From positions 124,001 to 188,000 of the forward strand of contig JAGXAN010000004.1 of the NCBI GenBank assembly GCA_019075865.1: DNA of 64,000 nucleotides, written 5' to 3'. Below the pieces are notes generated by a model, which searched no databases, was not told the origin of the DNA, and worked only from the letters and a program-made list of their open reading frames with translations. Shown here piece by piece: positions 8,363 to 19,314 of the stretch. How positions within the stretch are numbered: position 1 is the stretch's first letter; each line of letters starts with the position of its first letter. The translations under genes and the position numbers were made by a program. The stretch comes from Hyphomicrobiales bacterium (GTDB lineage Bacteria; Pseudomonadota; Alphaproteobacteria; Rhizobiales; Beijerinckiaceae).

Positions 8363-9600
8363 TCCTCAAGGCCGATCGACAGGCGCACCACTTCCGGCCC
8401 GGCACCGGCAGCCGTCTTTTGTGCATCGCTCAACTGGCGATGCGTGGTGGATGCGGGATGGATGACCAGCGAGCGGGTGTCGCCGACATTAGCGACATGT
8501 GAAAACAGCTTCAGATTGCGCACCAAGGCAATGCCCGCCTCATAGCCACCGCACAGGCGGAAGGTAAAGACCGCGCCCGCGCCATTGGGAAATGCCCGTT
8601 TGGCCAAGGCATGGCCCGGATCATCCTCAAGGCCGGGATAGCTCACTGATTCTACCGCAGGATGGGACGCAAGAAACTTGGCGACTGCCAGCGCGTTTTC
8701 GCAATGCCGCTGCATCCGCAGGGGCAGGGTCTCAATGCCGGTGAGAATGAGAAAAGCATTGAAAGGTGCCAGTGCCGGCCCCAAATCGCGCAGACCCAGC
8801 GCCCGGCAGGCAATGGCAAACCCGAAATTGCCGAAAGTCTCGCCAAGCACCATGTTGTTGTATTCGGGGCGCGGTGCCGAAATCATCGGGTAGCGCTTGT
8901 CCGCCATGAAATCGAAACTGCCGCCGTCGACAATCAATCCACCCATCGAATTGCCATGGCCACCCAGAAATTTGGTGGCCGAATGCACCACTATGTCGGC
9001 ACCATGTTCGAAAGGCCGGAAGAGATAGGGCGTCGCCAGCGTATTATCGACGATCAGCGGCAGGTGATGCCTTTTGGCAATGGCAGCGATGGCATCGACA
9101 TCGGTAAGCGTGCCGCCTGGGTTGGCGATGGATTCGATGAATATCGCCTTGGTGCGCCCGGTAATTGCCGCTTCAAAGCTCTCGGGATGGCTGGCGTCGG
9201 CCCATTTGACACCCCAGCCAAAATTCTTGAAAGCATGGTTGAACTGGTTGATCGAGCCGCCATAAAGCTTGCTGGCTGCCACCAATTCATCGCCAGGCTG
9301 CATCAGCGTGTGCAGGGCCACCAATTGCGCCGCATGGCCTGAGGCCACGGCAAGACCGGCAGTGCCCCCTTCAAGCGCCGCAATCCGCTCTTCCAGCACG
9401 GCGTTGGTTGGATTGGTGAGGCGCGTATATATATTGCCGAACGCCTGCAAGCCAAATAGCGAGGCCGCATGGTCCACATCATCAAACACAAATGCCGTGG
9501 TCTGGTAAATCGGTGTGATCCGGGCACCCGTGGATGGGTCGGGCTGCGCTCCTGCATGAATGGCAAGGGTGGAAAAACCGGGAGCTTTGGGCTGGGACAT
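8284..9600 (-). CDS. metY: O-acetylhomoserine sulfhydrylase/aminocarboxypropyltransferase (MetY type)
   Basis: This PLP enzyme of the Cys/Met metabolism family (438 aa) probably makes homocysteine from O-acetylhomoserine and sulfide. The N-terminal FSTLAIHAGAQPDPSTGARITPIYQTT and the segment NIYTRLTNPTNAVLEERIAALEGG are typical of MetY. The PLP lysine lies in HSATKFLGGHG, and LPLIVDNTLATPYL precedes it. The start at 9600 has GAGG about 6 bases upstream. The C-terminus (LEDQADIIADLAAAL) is complete, so the tail-to-tail overlap with ctaA is real coding on both strands. Cystathionine gamma-synthase is the main alternative, but the length and insertions favour MetY. Confidence 0.87.
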   Translation of the reverse strand: MSQPKAPGFSTLAIHAGAQPDPSTGARITPIYQTTAFVFDDVDHAASLFGLQAFGNIYTRLTNPTNAVLEERIAALEGGTAGLAVASGHAAQLVALHTLMQPGDELVAASKLYGGSINQFNHAFKNFGWGVKWADASHPESFEAAITGRTKAIFIESIANPGGTLTDVDAIAAIAKRHHLPLIVDNTLATPYLFRPFEHGADIVVHSATKFLGGHGNSMGGLIVDGGSFDFMADKRYPMISAPRPEYNNMVLGETFGNFGFAIACRALGLRDLGPALAPFNAFLILTGIETLPLRMQRHCENALAVAKFLASHPAVESVSYPGLEDDPGHALAKRAFPNGAGAVFTFRLCGGYEAGIALVRNLKLFSHVANVGDTRSLVIHPASTTHRQLSDAQKTAAGAGPEVVRLSIGLEDQADIIADLAAALSADMAEEGSSARM

Positions 9601-9720
9601 GATGGGCCTCGACGAAAAGGGAGCGGGACATGAAATTGCTAGCGTTGCGCTCCGTGGCTGTCAACGAAACAACTTAAGGGCACACAGTATCAAACATCGG
9701 TTGCCCGCCGTTGGAAAGTC

Positions 9721-10848
9721 TCAGTCGGCGGATTTTTCCGCCGCGAACCAGCGATCATATATATTCTGATACGCGCCGTCTTCATGCAGTTTCAACAGGG
9801 CCTCATCGACGGGTCGCCGCCACTTGGAATTGAGCGGAAACAGGATGCCATAAGTTTCGGGGCGGAATATGGCACCCGTCATCGCCACTTTGCCCTTGCC
9901 GTCGTGGGTGGCATAGTAGAGCAGGATCGGTGCATCATAGACAATCGCCGCAATTTTGTTGCTTTCCAACGCCGAAATCGCGTCGCTGACCTGCGGGTAG
10001 CTCACATAGGTAAGCTGCCTTTGCTTCAGATAAGCCTCACCCGTGCTTCCCGTCACCGAACCGACCGTTTTTCCAGCCAGGTCATTGGGGCCAAGAATGC
10101 CCAGTTGCAGCCGCTTTACGGTAAGGCTGGTGGTGATGGTGGCGGTAAAGTAGGAAATGAACACCAGCCCGACGAACATCCATATCGCAGCAACAATGCG
10201 CCCGGCGACGGTGCCGGGTGTGTCGCGGGCCTGACCGGCCAGCGTGGTCGATGTCCACCACAGCGTTTTCGCCATGGCACCCAATGGCGTGTCAGAGTGC
10301 ACCATATTTTCGTGATGGCGGCGCTCGAATAGCCAGATGAAAGGCGCTGGAATCAATATCAGAAACAGCATCAGCAGCATCAGGTCACGAAAGTCCGGGG
10401 ACGCGAACAGGCTGAGCAGGCTATGCAACCCGGATTCGGGCTGGGCATTGCCGATTGGCACCATGATCTGCAAACCTGCATCAAATATGGGATGCGAAAA
10501 ATCAACCAGCTTTTCCCGCGACGACGTGATCGAAACTGCCGATATGCCTGCCTGCGCGTCGCCGCTCTGGACTTCGCCGATCAGGTCGGGCAGGGCGTCC
10601 TTGACCACAAATTGGCTGCCCACCGCCAGCTGCTGGGCGATGGCGTTCCACAGCTCGATGGAAAAGCCAGTCAATTGGCCGTCTTTTTCCATGACAAATG
10701 GCGGCAGCACGCGGGTCGCTACCCGCAAGATTGTGCCCGGCTTTGGTTGGGTCGCTATTTCCTGGGCATTGGCAAAGCCGAGGGTGAGGATGCAAATTGC
10801 AAAAATCACGCGCCAGATAAGGCTGGCCCCTCTGTCATTTGCCGCCAT
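9721..10848 (-). CDS. Ionotropic glutamate receptor-like ligand-gated channel
   Basis: This 375-aa protein has a periplasmic solute-binding lobe split by a channel pore, like Synechocystis GluR0. Order: signal peptide (about residues 9-27); S1 lobe (ILRVATRVLPPFVMEKDGQLTGFSIELW split over the lobe; VSITSSREKLVDFSHPIFD); M1 helix (LMLLMLFLILIPAPFIWLFE); pore loop (LWWTSTTLAGQARDTPGT); M2 (AGRIVAAIWMFVGLVFISYF, then TATITTSLTVKRL); S2 lobe (GKTVGSVTGSTGEAYLK). The K+ filter TVGYG of GluR0 is absent. M2 resembles the SYTANLAAFLTV signature of animal iGluRs. ATG at 10848 is chosen because it begins a good signal peptide and has a G-rich ribosome site; an upstream extension is not supported. The ligand is unknown. 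Confidence 0.8.
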   Translation of the reverse strand: MAANDRGASLIWRVIFAICILTLGFANAQEIATQPKPGTILRVATRVLPPFVMEKDGQLTGFSIELWNAIAQQLAVGSQFVVKDALPDLIGEVQSGDAQAGISAVSITSSREKLVDFSHPIFDAGLQIMVPIGNAQPESGLHSLLSLFASPDFRDLMLLMLFLILIPAPFIWLFERRHHENMVHSDTPLGAMAKTLWWTSTTLAGQARDTPGTVAGRIVAAIWMFVGLVFISYFTATITTSLTVKRLQLGILGPNDLAGKTVGSVTGSTGEAYLKQRQLTYVSYPQVSDAISALESNKIAAIVYDAPILLYYATHDGKGKVAMTGAIFRPETYGILFPLNSKWRRPVDEALLKLHEDGAYQNIYDRWFAAEKSAD

Positions 10849-11021
10849 TTCACCCCCCGCCATTGCTTCTGACCAAATTGCCGCCTTTTGCGGGCGCTGG
10901 CAATGGCCATTGCCAATCCGGTCACTTTCGGAAACGGCAGGCGATGCAGGTGATGGAAATGCCGTTTGCCAAACCATAACTGCCCCTCGACAATCGCGTT
11001 GGCTTGGCCTATCTTTAACCT

Positions 11022-13006
<1,985 letters not shown>

Positions 13007-13007
13007 C

Positions 13008-13982
13008 GTGTCGAGCGTTCGCATCATTGGCGCAGGGGTCGCCGGTTTGGTGGCCGCCACCCAATTGGTTGCCGCCGGTGCCAGCGTCGAGATCATTGAG
13101 CGCGCTGATGGGGTAGGCGAGGCCTCGTGCGCGTGGTGTGCTGGCGGCATGCTGGCACCCTGGTGCGAGGGCGAAAGCGCCGAAAAGTCGATTGTTACGG
13201 ACGGGCAACTGGCGCTGGACTGGTGGCCACGCCATTTTGCCGGCACCGAGCAGCATGGTACCTTGGTGTTGGCCCCGGCGCGCGACAGCGGCGAAATTGC
13301 GCGTTTTGCCCGCCGCACCACCGATTATCAATGGCAGGATGGTGAGCAGATCGGTCGTCTCGAACCAGACCTTGCCGGGCGCTTCGAAAGCGGCCTGTTT
13401 TTTGCGCGCGAGGCGCATCTGGATCCGCGCGCCGCGCTGCGGCACCTCTATGATTCGCTCCAGAGCGCCGGTGTGCGCTTTGCCTTTGGCGTGGATGCAC
13501 AACCCGGAGATGCTTTGTCGGGCGTGGATTATGTGCTGGACTGCCGTGGCTTCGCCGCCCGTCCGCGCTTGACCGATTTGCGCGGTGTGCGCGGCGAAAT
13601 GCTGATCGTGCGCACCCATGAGATCAAATTGTCCCGTCCGATCCGGCTTTTGCACCCGCGCATACCGCTTTACGTGGTGCCCCGCGCCGATGGCCTGTTC
13701 CTGATCGGTGCGACCATGATCGAGAGCGAACATCGCGGGCAGGTTACGGTGCGCTCAGCCATCGAACTCATGAATGCGGCTTTCACGCTTCACCCCTGCT
13801 TTGGCGAAGCCGAGATCGTCGAGATGCGCGCCGATGTGCGCCCTGCCTATCCTGACAATCTGCCGCGCGTCACGCAGGAAGGCCAACTGATTTCGCTCAA
13901 TGGTCTGTATCGGCATGGCTTTCTCATGTCGCCAACGCTCGCCATGGCCGCCACCCGCCTAGTGGAGCCCGCGCCAAGATGA
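13008..13982 (+). CDS. thiO: Glycine oxidase ThiO
   Basis: This FAD-dependent amino-acid oxidase (324 aa) produces iminoglycine for the thiazole branch of thiamine synthesis. The N-terminal dinucleotide motif is VRIIGAGVAGLVAATQL with E at the end of the second strand (VEIIERA). A DAO-type end has YPDNLPRV and GLYRHGFLMSP. The start is GTG at 13008, one base after the thiC stop, which indicates translational coupling. It overlaps thiS by four bases (ATGA). Assignment as ThiO rather than a general D-amino-acid oxidase rests on the operon position. Confidence 0.9.
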   Translation: MSSVRIIGAGVAGLVAATQLVAAGASVEIIERADGVGEASCAWCAGGMLAPWCEGESAEKSIVTDGQLALDWWPRHFAGTEQHGTLVLAPARDSGEIARFARRTTDYQWQDGEQIGRLEPDLAGRFESGLFFAREAHLDPRAALRHLYDSLQSAGVRFAFGVDAQPGDALSGVDYVLDCRGFAARPRLTDLRGVRGEMLIVRTHEIKLSRPIRLLHPRIPLYVVPRADGLFLIGATMIESEHRGQVTVRSAIELMNAAFTLHPCFGEAEIVEMRADVRPAYPDNLPRVTQEGQLISLNGLYRHGFLMSPTLAMAATRLVEPAPR

Positions 13983-14176
13983 AACTTGTCGTCAACGGTC
14001 AGGAACAGGAAGTGCGGGCCGCGACGCTGGAGGCGTTGCTGGCTGATCTGGAACTTGCCGGTGCGGTTGTCGCAACCGCGCGCAATGGCGAATTTATTCG
14101 CTCCCGCGAGCGCGCCACCACCCAATTGAAAGAGGGCGACACCATCGAGATCGTGTCGCCGCGACAGGGAGGCTAA
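13979..14176 (+). CDS. thiS: Sulfur carrier protein ThiS
   Basis: This 65-aa ubiquitin-like protein carries sulfur as a C-terminal thiocarboxylate to ThiG. It has the beta-grasp start [11 protein letters not shown], the [22 protein letters not shown] middle, and [14 protein letters not shown] with the essential terminal Gly-Gly. It overlaps thiO by four bases and is followed by thiG four bases after its stop codon. The adenylating partner ThiF is not in this window. Confidence 0.95.
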   Translation: MKLVVNGQEQEVRAATLEALLADLELAGAVVATARNGEFIRSRERATTQLKEGDTIEIVSPRQGG

Positions 14177-14180
14177 GCCC

Positions 14181-14951
14181 ATGCAGCTTTATGGCGAAAA
14201 TATCGGGTCACGGTTGTTGCTGGGCACCTCGCTCTATCCCTCGCCTGCGATCCTCACATCAGCGATAGAGGCATCGCGCACGGAAATTGTCACCATGTCC
14301 TTGCGTCGGGAAGCCGCCGGGGGCAAGGCGGGACAGGATTTCTGGACGATGATCCGCACGCTGGGCCTGAAGATATTGCCCAATACGGCCGGTTGCCACT
14401 CGGTCAAGGAAGCGGTGACGACGGCGCAGATGGCGCGGGAATTGTTTGGCACCAAATGGATCAAGCTTGAGGTGATCGGCGAGGCCGATACCTTGCAACC
14501 GGATGTGTTCGGCCTTGTCGAGGCGGCGCGAATTTTGTGCGCGGATGGCTTTGATGTGTTTCCTTACACCACCGAGGATCTCGTGGTTGCGGAAAAGCTG
14601 CTGGCGGCGGGCTGCAAGGTGCTGATGCCATGGGGCGCTCCCATCGGAACGGGCAGGGGGCTGAACAATGTCTACGGCCTGCGCTCGTTGCGGGCGCATT
14701 TCAAGGATGTGCCGTTGATTGTCGATGCCGGTATTGGCTTGCCATCCCACGCGGCCGCCGCCATGGAGCTAGGCTTTGACGCCATATTGCTCAATACCGC
14801 CGTCGCAAAGGCGGGCGACCCTGTGGCAATGGCGCGGGCATTTGCACTGGGAATCGAGGCCGGGCGAACGGCCTTTTTGGCGGATCCAATGGAGCCGCGC
14901 GACATGGCCGCCCCTTCAACCCCCGTACTTGGCAAGGCGCAACTGGCATGA
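14181..14951 (+). CDS. thiG: Thiazole synthase ThiG
   Basis: This TIM-barrel enzyme (256 aa) condenses deoxyxylulose phosphate, iminoglycine and ThiS thiocarboxylate into the thiazole phosphate. The Schiff-base lysine region ([18 protein letters not shown]) and the phosphate-binding block [20 protein letters not shown] are present. The block [17 protein letters not shown] is also intact. Its last four bases overlap the thiE start. The length is normal for the family. Confidence 0.96.
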   Translation: MQLYGENIGSRLLLGTSLYPSPAILTSAIEASRTEIVTMSLRREAAGGKAGQDFWTMIRTLGLKILPNTAGCHSVKEAVTTAQMARELFGTKWIKLEVIGEADTLQPDVFGLVEAARILCADGFDVFPYTTEDLVVAEKLLAAGCKVLMPWGAPIGTGRGLNNVYGLRSLRAHFKDVPLIVDAGIGLPSHAAAAMELGFDAILLNTAVAKAGDPVAMARAFALGIEAGRTAFLADPMEPRDMAAPSTPVLGKAQLA

Positions 14952-15556
14952 CACTCAACCCGTTTTACCCGATTGTCCCCAACGCTGAATGGGTGGCGCG
15001 TCTGGCACCCGCCGGAATCGGTCTCGTGCAATTGCGCATGAAAGACCAGTCGCCGGTGCAGGTTCACGAAGGTGTTGCCGCCGCACTGAAAATTTGCAAC
15101 GCGCACAACATCACGCTGGTTGTGAACGATCACTGGCAGATCGCCATCGATCTGGGGGCCACCTTCGTGCATCTGGGGCAGGAGGATCTCGATAGCGCTG
15201 ACATAAAAGCCATTCGCAGCCACGGCCTGCGCATAGGTATCAGCACCCATGATGATCGTGAACTGTCGCGCGCTTTGGAATATGCGCCCGATTATGTGGC
15301 GCTGGGCCCTATTTGGCCCACCACATTGAAAGTCATGCCCTTCGCGCCGCAAGGCTTGCAACGCATCACCGAATGGAAGCGCAGAATCGGTAATATCCCG
15401 CTTGTGGCGATCGGTGGCATTACGCTTGAGCGTGCGCCCGGCTGTTACGCTGCTGGGGCGGATGTGGTGTCTGTGGTCAGCGATGTGACCGGCGCGGCTG
15501 ATCCGGTGGCGCGGGCCAAGGCATGGCTTGATCTGCGCGCAACCAACCAACAATAA
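14948..15556 (+). CDS. thiE: Thiamine phosphate synthase ThiE
   Basis: This 202-aa TIM-barrel enzyme joins the pyrimidine and thiazole moieties to give thiamine phosphate. Typical blocks are [22 protein letters not shown] with [34 protein letters not shown] and [28 protein letters not shown]. It is the last gene of the operon and is coupled to thiG by an ATGA overlap. The GPvfpTxTK motif is slightly altered (GPIWPTTLK) but keeps the key Gly, Pro, Thr and Lys. Confidence 0.93.
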   Translation: MTLNPFYPIVPNAEWVARLAPAGIGLVQLRMKDQSPVQVHEGVAAALKICNAHNITLVVNDHWQIAIDLGATFVHLGQEDLDSADIKAIRSHGLRIGISTHDDRELSRALEYAPDYVALGPIWPTTLKVMPFAPQGLQRITEWKRRIGNIPLVAIGGITLERAPGCYAAGADVVSVVSDVTGAADPVARAKAWLDLRATNQQ

Positions 15557-15607
15557 ATTAACGCTTTGATGATTTCCTTGGAAGCTTAATCGGCTTTAGG
15601 GGCAAAG

Positions 15608-15943
15608 ATGCGCAAGTTTGCTGGGCTTTTGTTGGGATTGTTGCTGCCTATGGGCTTTGCCAGGGCCGAACCTTACCGCTTTTGCGTCGGCGTCGCATTT
15701 CAAGAAAAAATCGCTTACGTCACCGACATTTTCCCCAATTCGGAAGCGCAAAACACGCTGGAAGCGCAATTTGATCGCCAGTTGGTGCAGGCCGGCGTTC
15801 CGCATGTCAACGTGCAGTGCCCCTATCCGGTCGATCGTGTCGCCGCTTTTGACGCCCAGCATCTGGCACGCCAATTCAATGAGGAAATGGGCTACACCGT
15901 GCGCACCATCTCCATTCAGGGCAAGCACCTGTCCCAACGCTGA
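15608..15943 (+). CDS. Hypothetical exported protein
   Basis: This 111-aa protein of unknown function has a clear Sec signal peptide (MRKFAGLLLGLLLPMGFARA) with likely cleavage after ARA. The mature part of about 91 residues has two cysteines (YRFCVGV and VNVQCPYPVD) that could form a disulfide. It has the look of a small periplasmic domain: VGVAFQEKIAYVTDIFPNSE, then a region ending QFNEEMGYTVRTISIQ. It lies between thiE and the glnA terminator, on the same strand as thiE, 51 bases after it. No family was recognised. Confidence 0.65.
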   Translation: MRKFAGLLLGLLLPMGFARAEPYRFCVGVAFQEKIAYVTDIFPNSEAQNTLEAQFDRQLVQAGVPHVNVQCPYPVDRVAAFDAQHLARQFNEEMGYTVRTISIQGKHLSQR

Positions 15944-15949
15944 GCGCAT

Positions 15950-15977
15950 AAAAAAGGGGTGACCCGAAGGCCACCCC
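15950..15977 (-). terminator. Rho-independent terminator of glnA (UUCG tetraloop)
   Basis: Read on the minus strand, GGGGTGGCC-TTCG-GGTCACCCC forms a stem with one mismatch closed by an extra-stable C(UUCG)G loop and followed by six U residues. It lies 24 bases past the glnA stop codon. The stem also sits just after the convergent hypothetical gene but has only a weak U-run in that direction. Confidence 0.85.
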
Positions 15978-16001
15978 CAATTTGCAAAATTCCCTAAGGA
16001 T

Positions 16002-17411
16002 TTAGCAAGAATAGTACATGTCGTATTCAACCGGATGCGGGGTCATGTCGGTGCGCATCACTTCGGCCATTTTCAGCTCGATGAAGCTGTCAATGAAGTC
16101 GGAGTTGAACACATCGCCCTGCAGCAGGAAGGCGCGATCCTTGTCGAGGCTCTGGAGCGCTTCACGCAGCGAGCCGCAAACGGTTGGGATCTTCTTCAGT
16201 TCTTTGGGCGGCAATTCGTAGAGATCCTTGTCCATGGCTGCGCCTGGATCGATCTTGTTCTTGATGCCGTCGAGACCCGCCATCAACATTGCAGAGAATG
16301 CGAGATAGGGGTTGGCAGTTGGATCGGGGAAGCGGACTTCCACGCGCTTTGCCTTCGGATTGTTGGTGAAGGGAATGCGGCATGATGCCGAACGGTTGCG
16401 GGCCGAATAGGCCAGCAGCACCGGTGCTTCATAACCGGGGACCAGACGCTTGTAGCTGTTGGTCGATGGGTTGGTGAAGGCATTCAGTGCCTTGGCGTGC
16501 TTGATGATGCCACCAATATACCACAGGCATTCCTGCGAGAGATTGGCATATTTGTCACCGGCGAATACGGGCTTGCCGCTCTTCCAGATCGACATATGCA
16601 CGTGCATGCCCGAGCCATTGTCGCCGAACACCGGCTTTGGCATGAAGGTTGCGGTCTTGCCGTAGGAATTGGCAACCTGATGGATGCAGTATTTATAGGC
16701 CTGCATTGCATCGCCCATGTGGGTGAGCGTGTCGAACTTCATGCCAAGCTCATGCTGGGCGGAGGCGACTTCGTGGTGATGCTTCTCAACCTTCACGCCC
16801 ATCTGGGCCATGGAAGCCAACATTTCGCCGCGCATGTCCTGTGCCGAATCCATGGGAGGAACCGGAAAGTAGCCGCCCTTGGTGCGGATGCGGTGGCCAA
16901 GATTGCCGCCTTCGTAGGGGGTTGACGCGTTGGTTGGCAACTCGATGGAGTCGAGTTCATAGCCGGTCTTGTACGGGTCCGCGCTGAAACGCACGTCGTC
17001 GAACACGAAAAATTCGGCTTCCGGCCCAATGTAAATGGTGTCGCCAATGCCGGTCGACTTCAAATAAGCCTCGGCCTTGCGGGCTACACCGCGTGGATCG
17101 CGACCGTAGGGTTGACCGGTCGAGGGTTCGAGCACGTCGCAGTTGATGACCATGGTCGAAGCTGCAAAGAACGGGTCCATGCAGGCAGTCGTCGGGTCCG
17201 GCATCAGCGTCATGTCGGATTCGTTGATCGCTTTCCAACCGGAAATCGAGGATCCATCAAACATGGTCCCTTCGGCGAACATCTCTTCATCGACGAGGCT
17301 GACGTCAAAAGTGACATGCTGCCACTTGCCGCGCGGGTCGGTGAAACGAAGATCAACGTACTTTACGTCATTGTCCTTGATCGCCTTAAGGACGTCCTTG
17401 GCGGTCTTCAT
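16002..17411 (-). CDS. glnA: Glutamine synthetase type I
   Basis: This enzyme makes glutamine from glutamate and ammonia with ATP, as a dodecamer in the cytoplasm. It has 469 aa, the standard GSI length. Visible motifs: [62 protein letters not shown] and the adenylylation-site region [11 protein letters not shown] with its Tyr. ATG at 17411 has AGGAG 9 bases upstream; the longer frame is leader. It follows glnB by 75 bases in a glnBA operon, so control by PII and by adenylylation is expected. Confidence 0.97.
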   Translation of the reverse strand: MKTAKDVLKAIKDNDVKYVDLRFTDPRGKWQHVTFDVSLVDEEMFAEGTMFDGSSISGWKAINESDMTLMPDPTTACMDPFFAASTMVINCDVLEPSTGQPYGRDPRGVARKAEAYLKSTGIGDTIYIGPEAEFFVFDDVRFSADPYKTGYELDSIELPTNASTPYEGGNLGHRIRTKGGYFPVPPMDSAQDMRGEMLASMAQMGVKVEKHHHEVASAQHELGMKFDTLTHMGDAMQAYKYCIHQVANSYGKTATFMPKPVFGDNGSGMHVHMSIWKSGKPVFAGDKYANLSQECLWYIGGIIKHAKALNAFTNPSTNSYKRLVPGYEAPVLLAYSARNRSASCRIPFTNNPKAKRVEVRFPDPTANPYLAFSAMLMAGLDGIKNKIDPGAAMDKDLYELPPKELKKIPTVCGSLREALQSLDKDRAFLLQGDVFNSDFIDSFIELKMAEVMRTDMTPHPVEYDMYYSC

Positions 17412-17486
17412 GTGATAGTTCTCCTTGACATATAAATTACGAATGTTGGCAGGGTCAGATAACCGAAACTTGAACCTGTGCAAAGG

Positions 17487-17828
<342 letters not shown>

Positions 17829-17960
17829 TTACCGCCAAGTGTTGGAGGAATGGAAATGCTCCAGATGGCCGTTTGAGCCCTTTGGAAACATGATTTGGGC
17901 AAATGCGGATTTGGAAAACGAATGCCGGTATCAACAAAGATTAGCCGTAAAAATATCAGT

Positions 17961-17976
17961 TGCACAAGCCAATCCA
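17961..17976 (-). promoter_or_regulatory. Candidate sigma-54 promoter for glnBA
   Basis: Minus-strand TGGATTGGCTTGTGCA keeps the GG-N10-GC core of RpoN promoters (consensus TGGCACG-N4-TTGCA) and several flanking bases. It lies 135 bases upstream of the glnB start. glnBA operons in alphaproteobacteria commonly have NtrC/sigma-54 promoters. No paired NtrC boxes were recognised, so this stays tentative. Confidence 0.4.
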
Positions 17977-18085
17977 TGCACGAAAAACCATCACTTGGCT
18001 TTTATGTTAACGTCATCGAGCCTAAATTATAGACAGTTTGCCTATATTTTTGGCAATGCCGGTGCGGCTCGATCCTTTGATTTCT

Positions 18086-18979
18086 TCAAGGCTGCTTTGC
18101 GAGGGTCTGGACTTGCGCCGGCCCGGTCGCCAGCGGCAGGTCTGGCCGCGAGCCCCATTCCGCCCACGAGCCATCATAGAGCGCGCTAATGTCCCGACCG
18201 GTCGTTTCCAGCGCAATCGCCAGAATCGCCGCCGAAACGCCTGACCCGCAGGTAGTGATGATCGGGCGATCAAGATCCACGCCGGCTTCGCGATACACAG
18301 CTTCGATCTCCGCTGGCGTTTTTAATTCTCCGTCCTTGAACAATTGGTCCCAGGGCAGATTGAGTGCACCCGGCATGTGGCCAGCGCGCAATCCTGGCCG
18401 TGGTTCGGGCGCCGCGCCGGCAAACCGGTTGGCCGCGCGGGCATCGACCACTTGCGCTGCGCCGCTTTTCAGCGCCTGCAGAATGTCCTGTGCCTGCGCC
18501 ACCGCGCCATTGTTGAGGCGCGCCGTGAAATGCCGCGCCTGACGAACCGAAGGCCCGTCTTCTGTCACCCGGCTTTCCGCCAACCATTTCGTCATGCCAC
18601 CGCGCAGCACAAAAACTTCACTGACGCCAAATGTCTTCAGGGTCCAGCGCACGCGCGGCGCAGAAAACAGGCCCGGCCAGTCATAAACCACGACACGCAT
18701 GCCATCACCGACGCCCAATTGGCGCATGGCGGAGGAAAATTGGACGGGTCCTGGCAGCATATGCGGCAGGTTGGTGGATTTGTCAGCGATCTGGTCGAGT
18801 TCAAAAAACACGGCACCGGGAATATGGGCGGCAAGAAATTCGGCCTTGGGATCGCGCTGCGCATCCGGCAGGTACCAGGAAGCATCGATGATGGCCAGTC
18901 CGGGCGTTCCCAATTGGCTGTTCAACCATTCAGTCGAAACAAATATGCCGTCCTGGCTGGCAATGGATGGCCCCGTCAT
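18086..18979 (-). CDS. sseA: 3-mercaptopyruvate/thiosulfate sulfurtransferase
   Basis: This 297-aa protein has two rhodanese domains and transfers sulfane sulfur from mercaptopyruvate (or thiosulfate) to cyanide or thiol acceptors. The inactive N-terminal rhodanese domain has IIDASWYLPDAQRDP and HIPGAVFFELDQIAD. The catalytic C-terminal domain has VVDARAANRFAG, GHMPGALNLPW and the active loop CGSGVSA, which fits the CGSGVTA consensus of mercaptopyruvate sulfurtransferases. ATG at 18979 has CAGGGAG 8 bases upstream. A cysteine synthase gene lies upstream on the same strand, suggesting a shared role in sulfur metabolism. Confidence 0.9.
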   Translation of the reverse strand: MTGPSIASQDGIFVSTEWLNSQLGTPGLAIIDASWYLPDAQRDPKAEFLAAHIPGAVFFELDQIADKSTNLPHMLPGPVQFSSAMRQLGVGDGMRVVVYDWPGLFSAPRVRWTLKTFGVSEVFVLRGGMTKWLAESRVTEDGPSVRQARHFTARLNNGAVAQAQDILQALKSGAAQVVDARAANRFAGAAPEPRPGLRAGHMPGALNLPWDQLFKDGELKTPAEIEAVYREAGVDLDRPIITTCGSGVSAAILAIALETTGRDISALYDGSWAEWGSRPDLPLATGPAQVQTLAKQP

Positions 18980-19211
18980 GTCCGAAACTCCCTGATACAT
19001 TCGATTTTGTCTGATTTGGCCTGATTTGGCCGCAATCACCATCTACCCCACAGCGGATAAATCGGTCCGCTGTGATCCACCCTTACAGTGAATCAATGGT
19101 GACATTCTTCATTCAATTACCAACAAATTTCCGAAATGAATATCAAAACCTACGGCGTAAAAGCAGTGAAGTTGCGATTTTAGTGTGATTTGAAACAAAG
19201 TTGGGAATACA

Positions 19212-19313
19212 ATGTCACCGTCCAGAAACTCACCGCTTTCTACTGTTATCTCGCTCAGCTTCTGTGCTGCGCTTTTGGTTGGCTGCCTGGTGATGGTGAC
19301 GAGGTTCAACTGA
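19212..19313 (+). CDS. Possible 33-aa single-span membrane protein
   Basis: A short frame starts at ATG 19212 after a weak GGGAA site and ends at TGA 19313, one base before the convergent cysK stop. It encodes a polar N-terminus (MSPSRNSPLSTVIS) followed by a hydrophobic run LSFCAALLVGCLVMV and a short basic tail. LVGC could be read as a lipobox, but the layout suits a small membrane protein better. The surrounding 335 bases hold no other gene. Only codon pattern and hydropathy support it. Confidence 0.25.
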   Translation: MSPSRNSPLSTVISLSFCAALLVGCLVMVTRFN

Positions 19314-19314
19314 T

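Noticed and set aside
9601-9720. SAM-II-type riboswitch before metY
   Set aside because: The minus-strand leader lacks the SAM-II core and pseudoknot pairing; only a fair ribosome site was found.
9725-9745. Hairpin GGCGGA/TCCGCC at the end of the receptor-like gene as a terminator
   Set aside because: It lies within the coding end and has no U-run after it on the minus strand.
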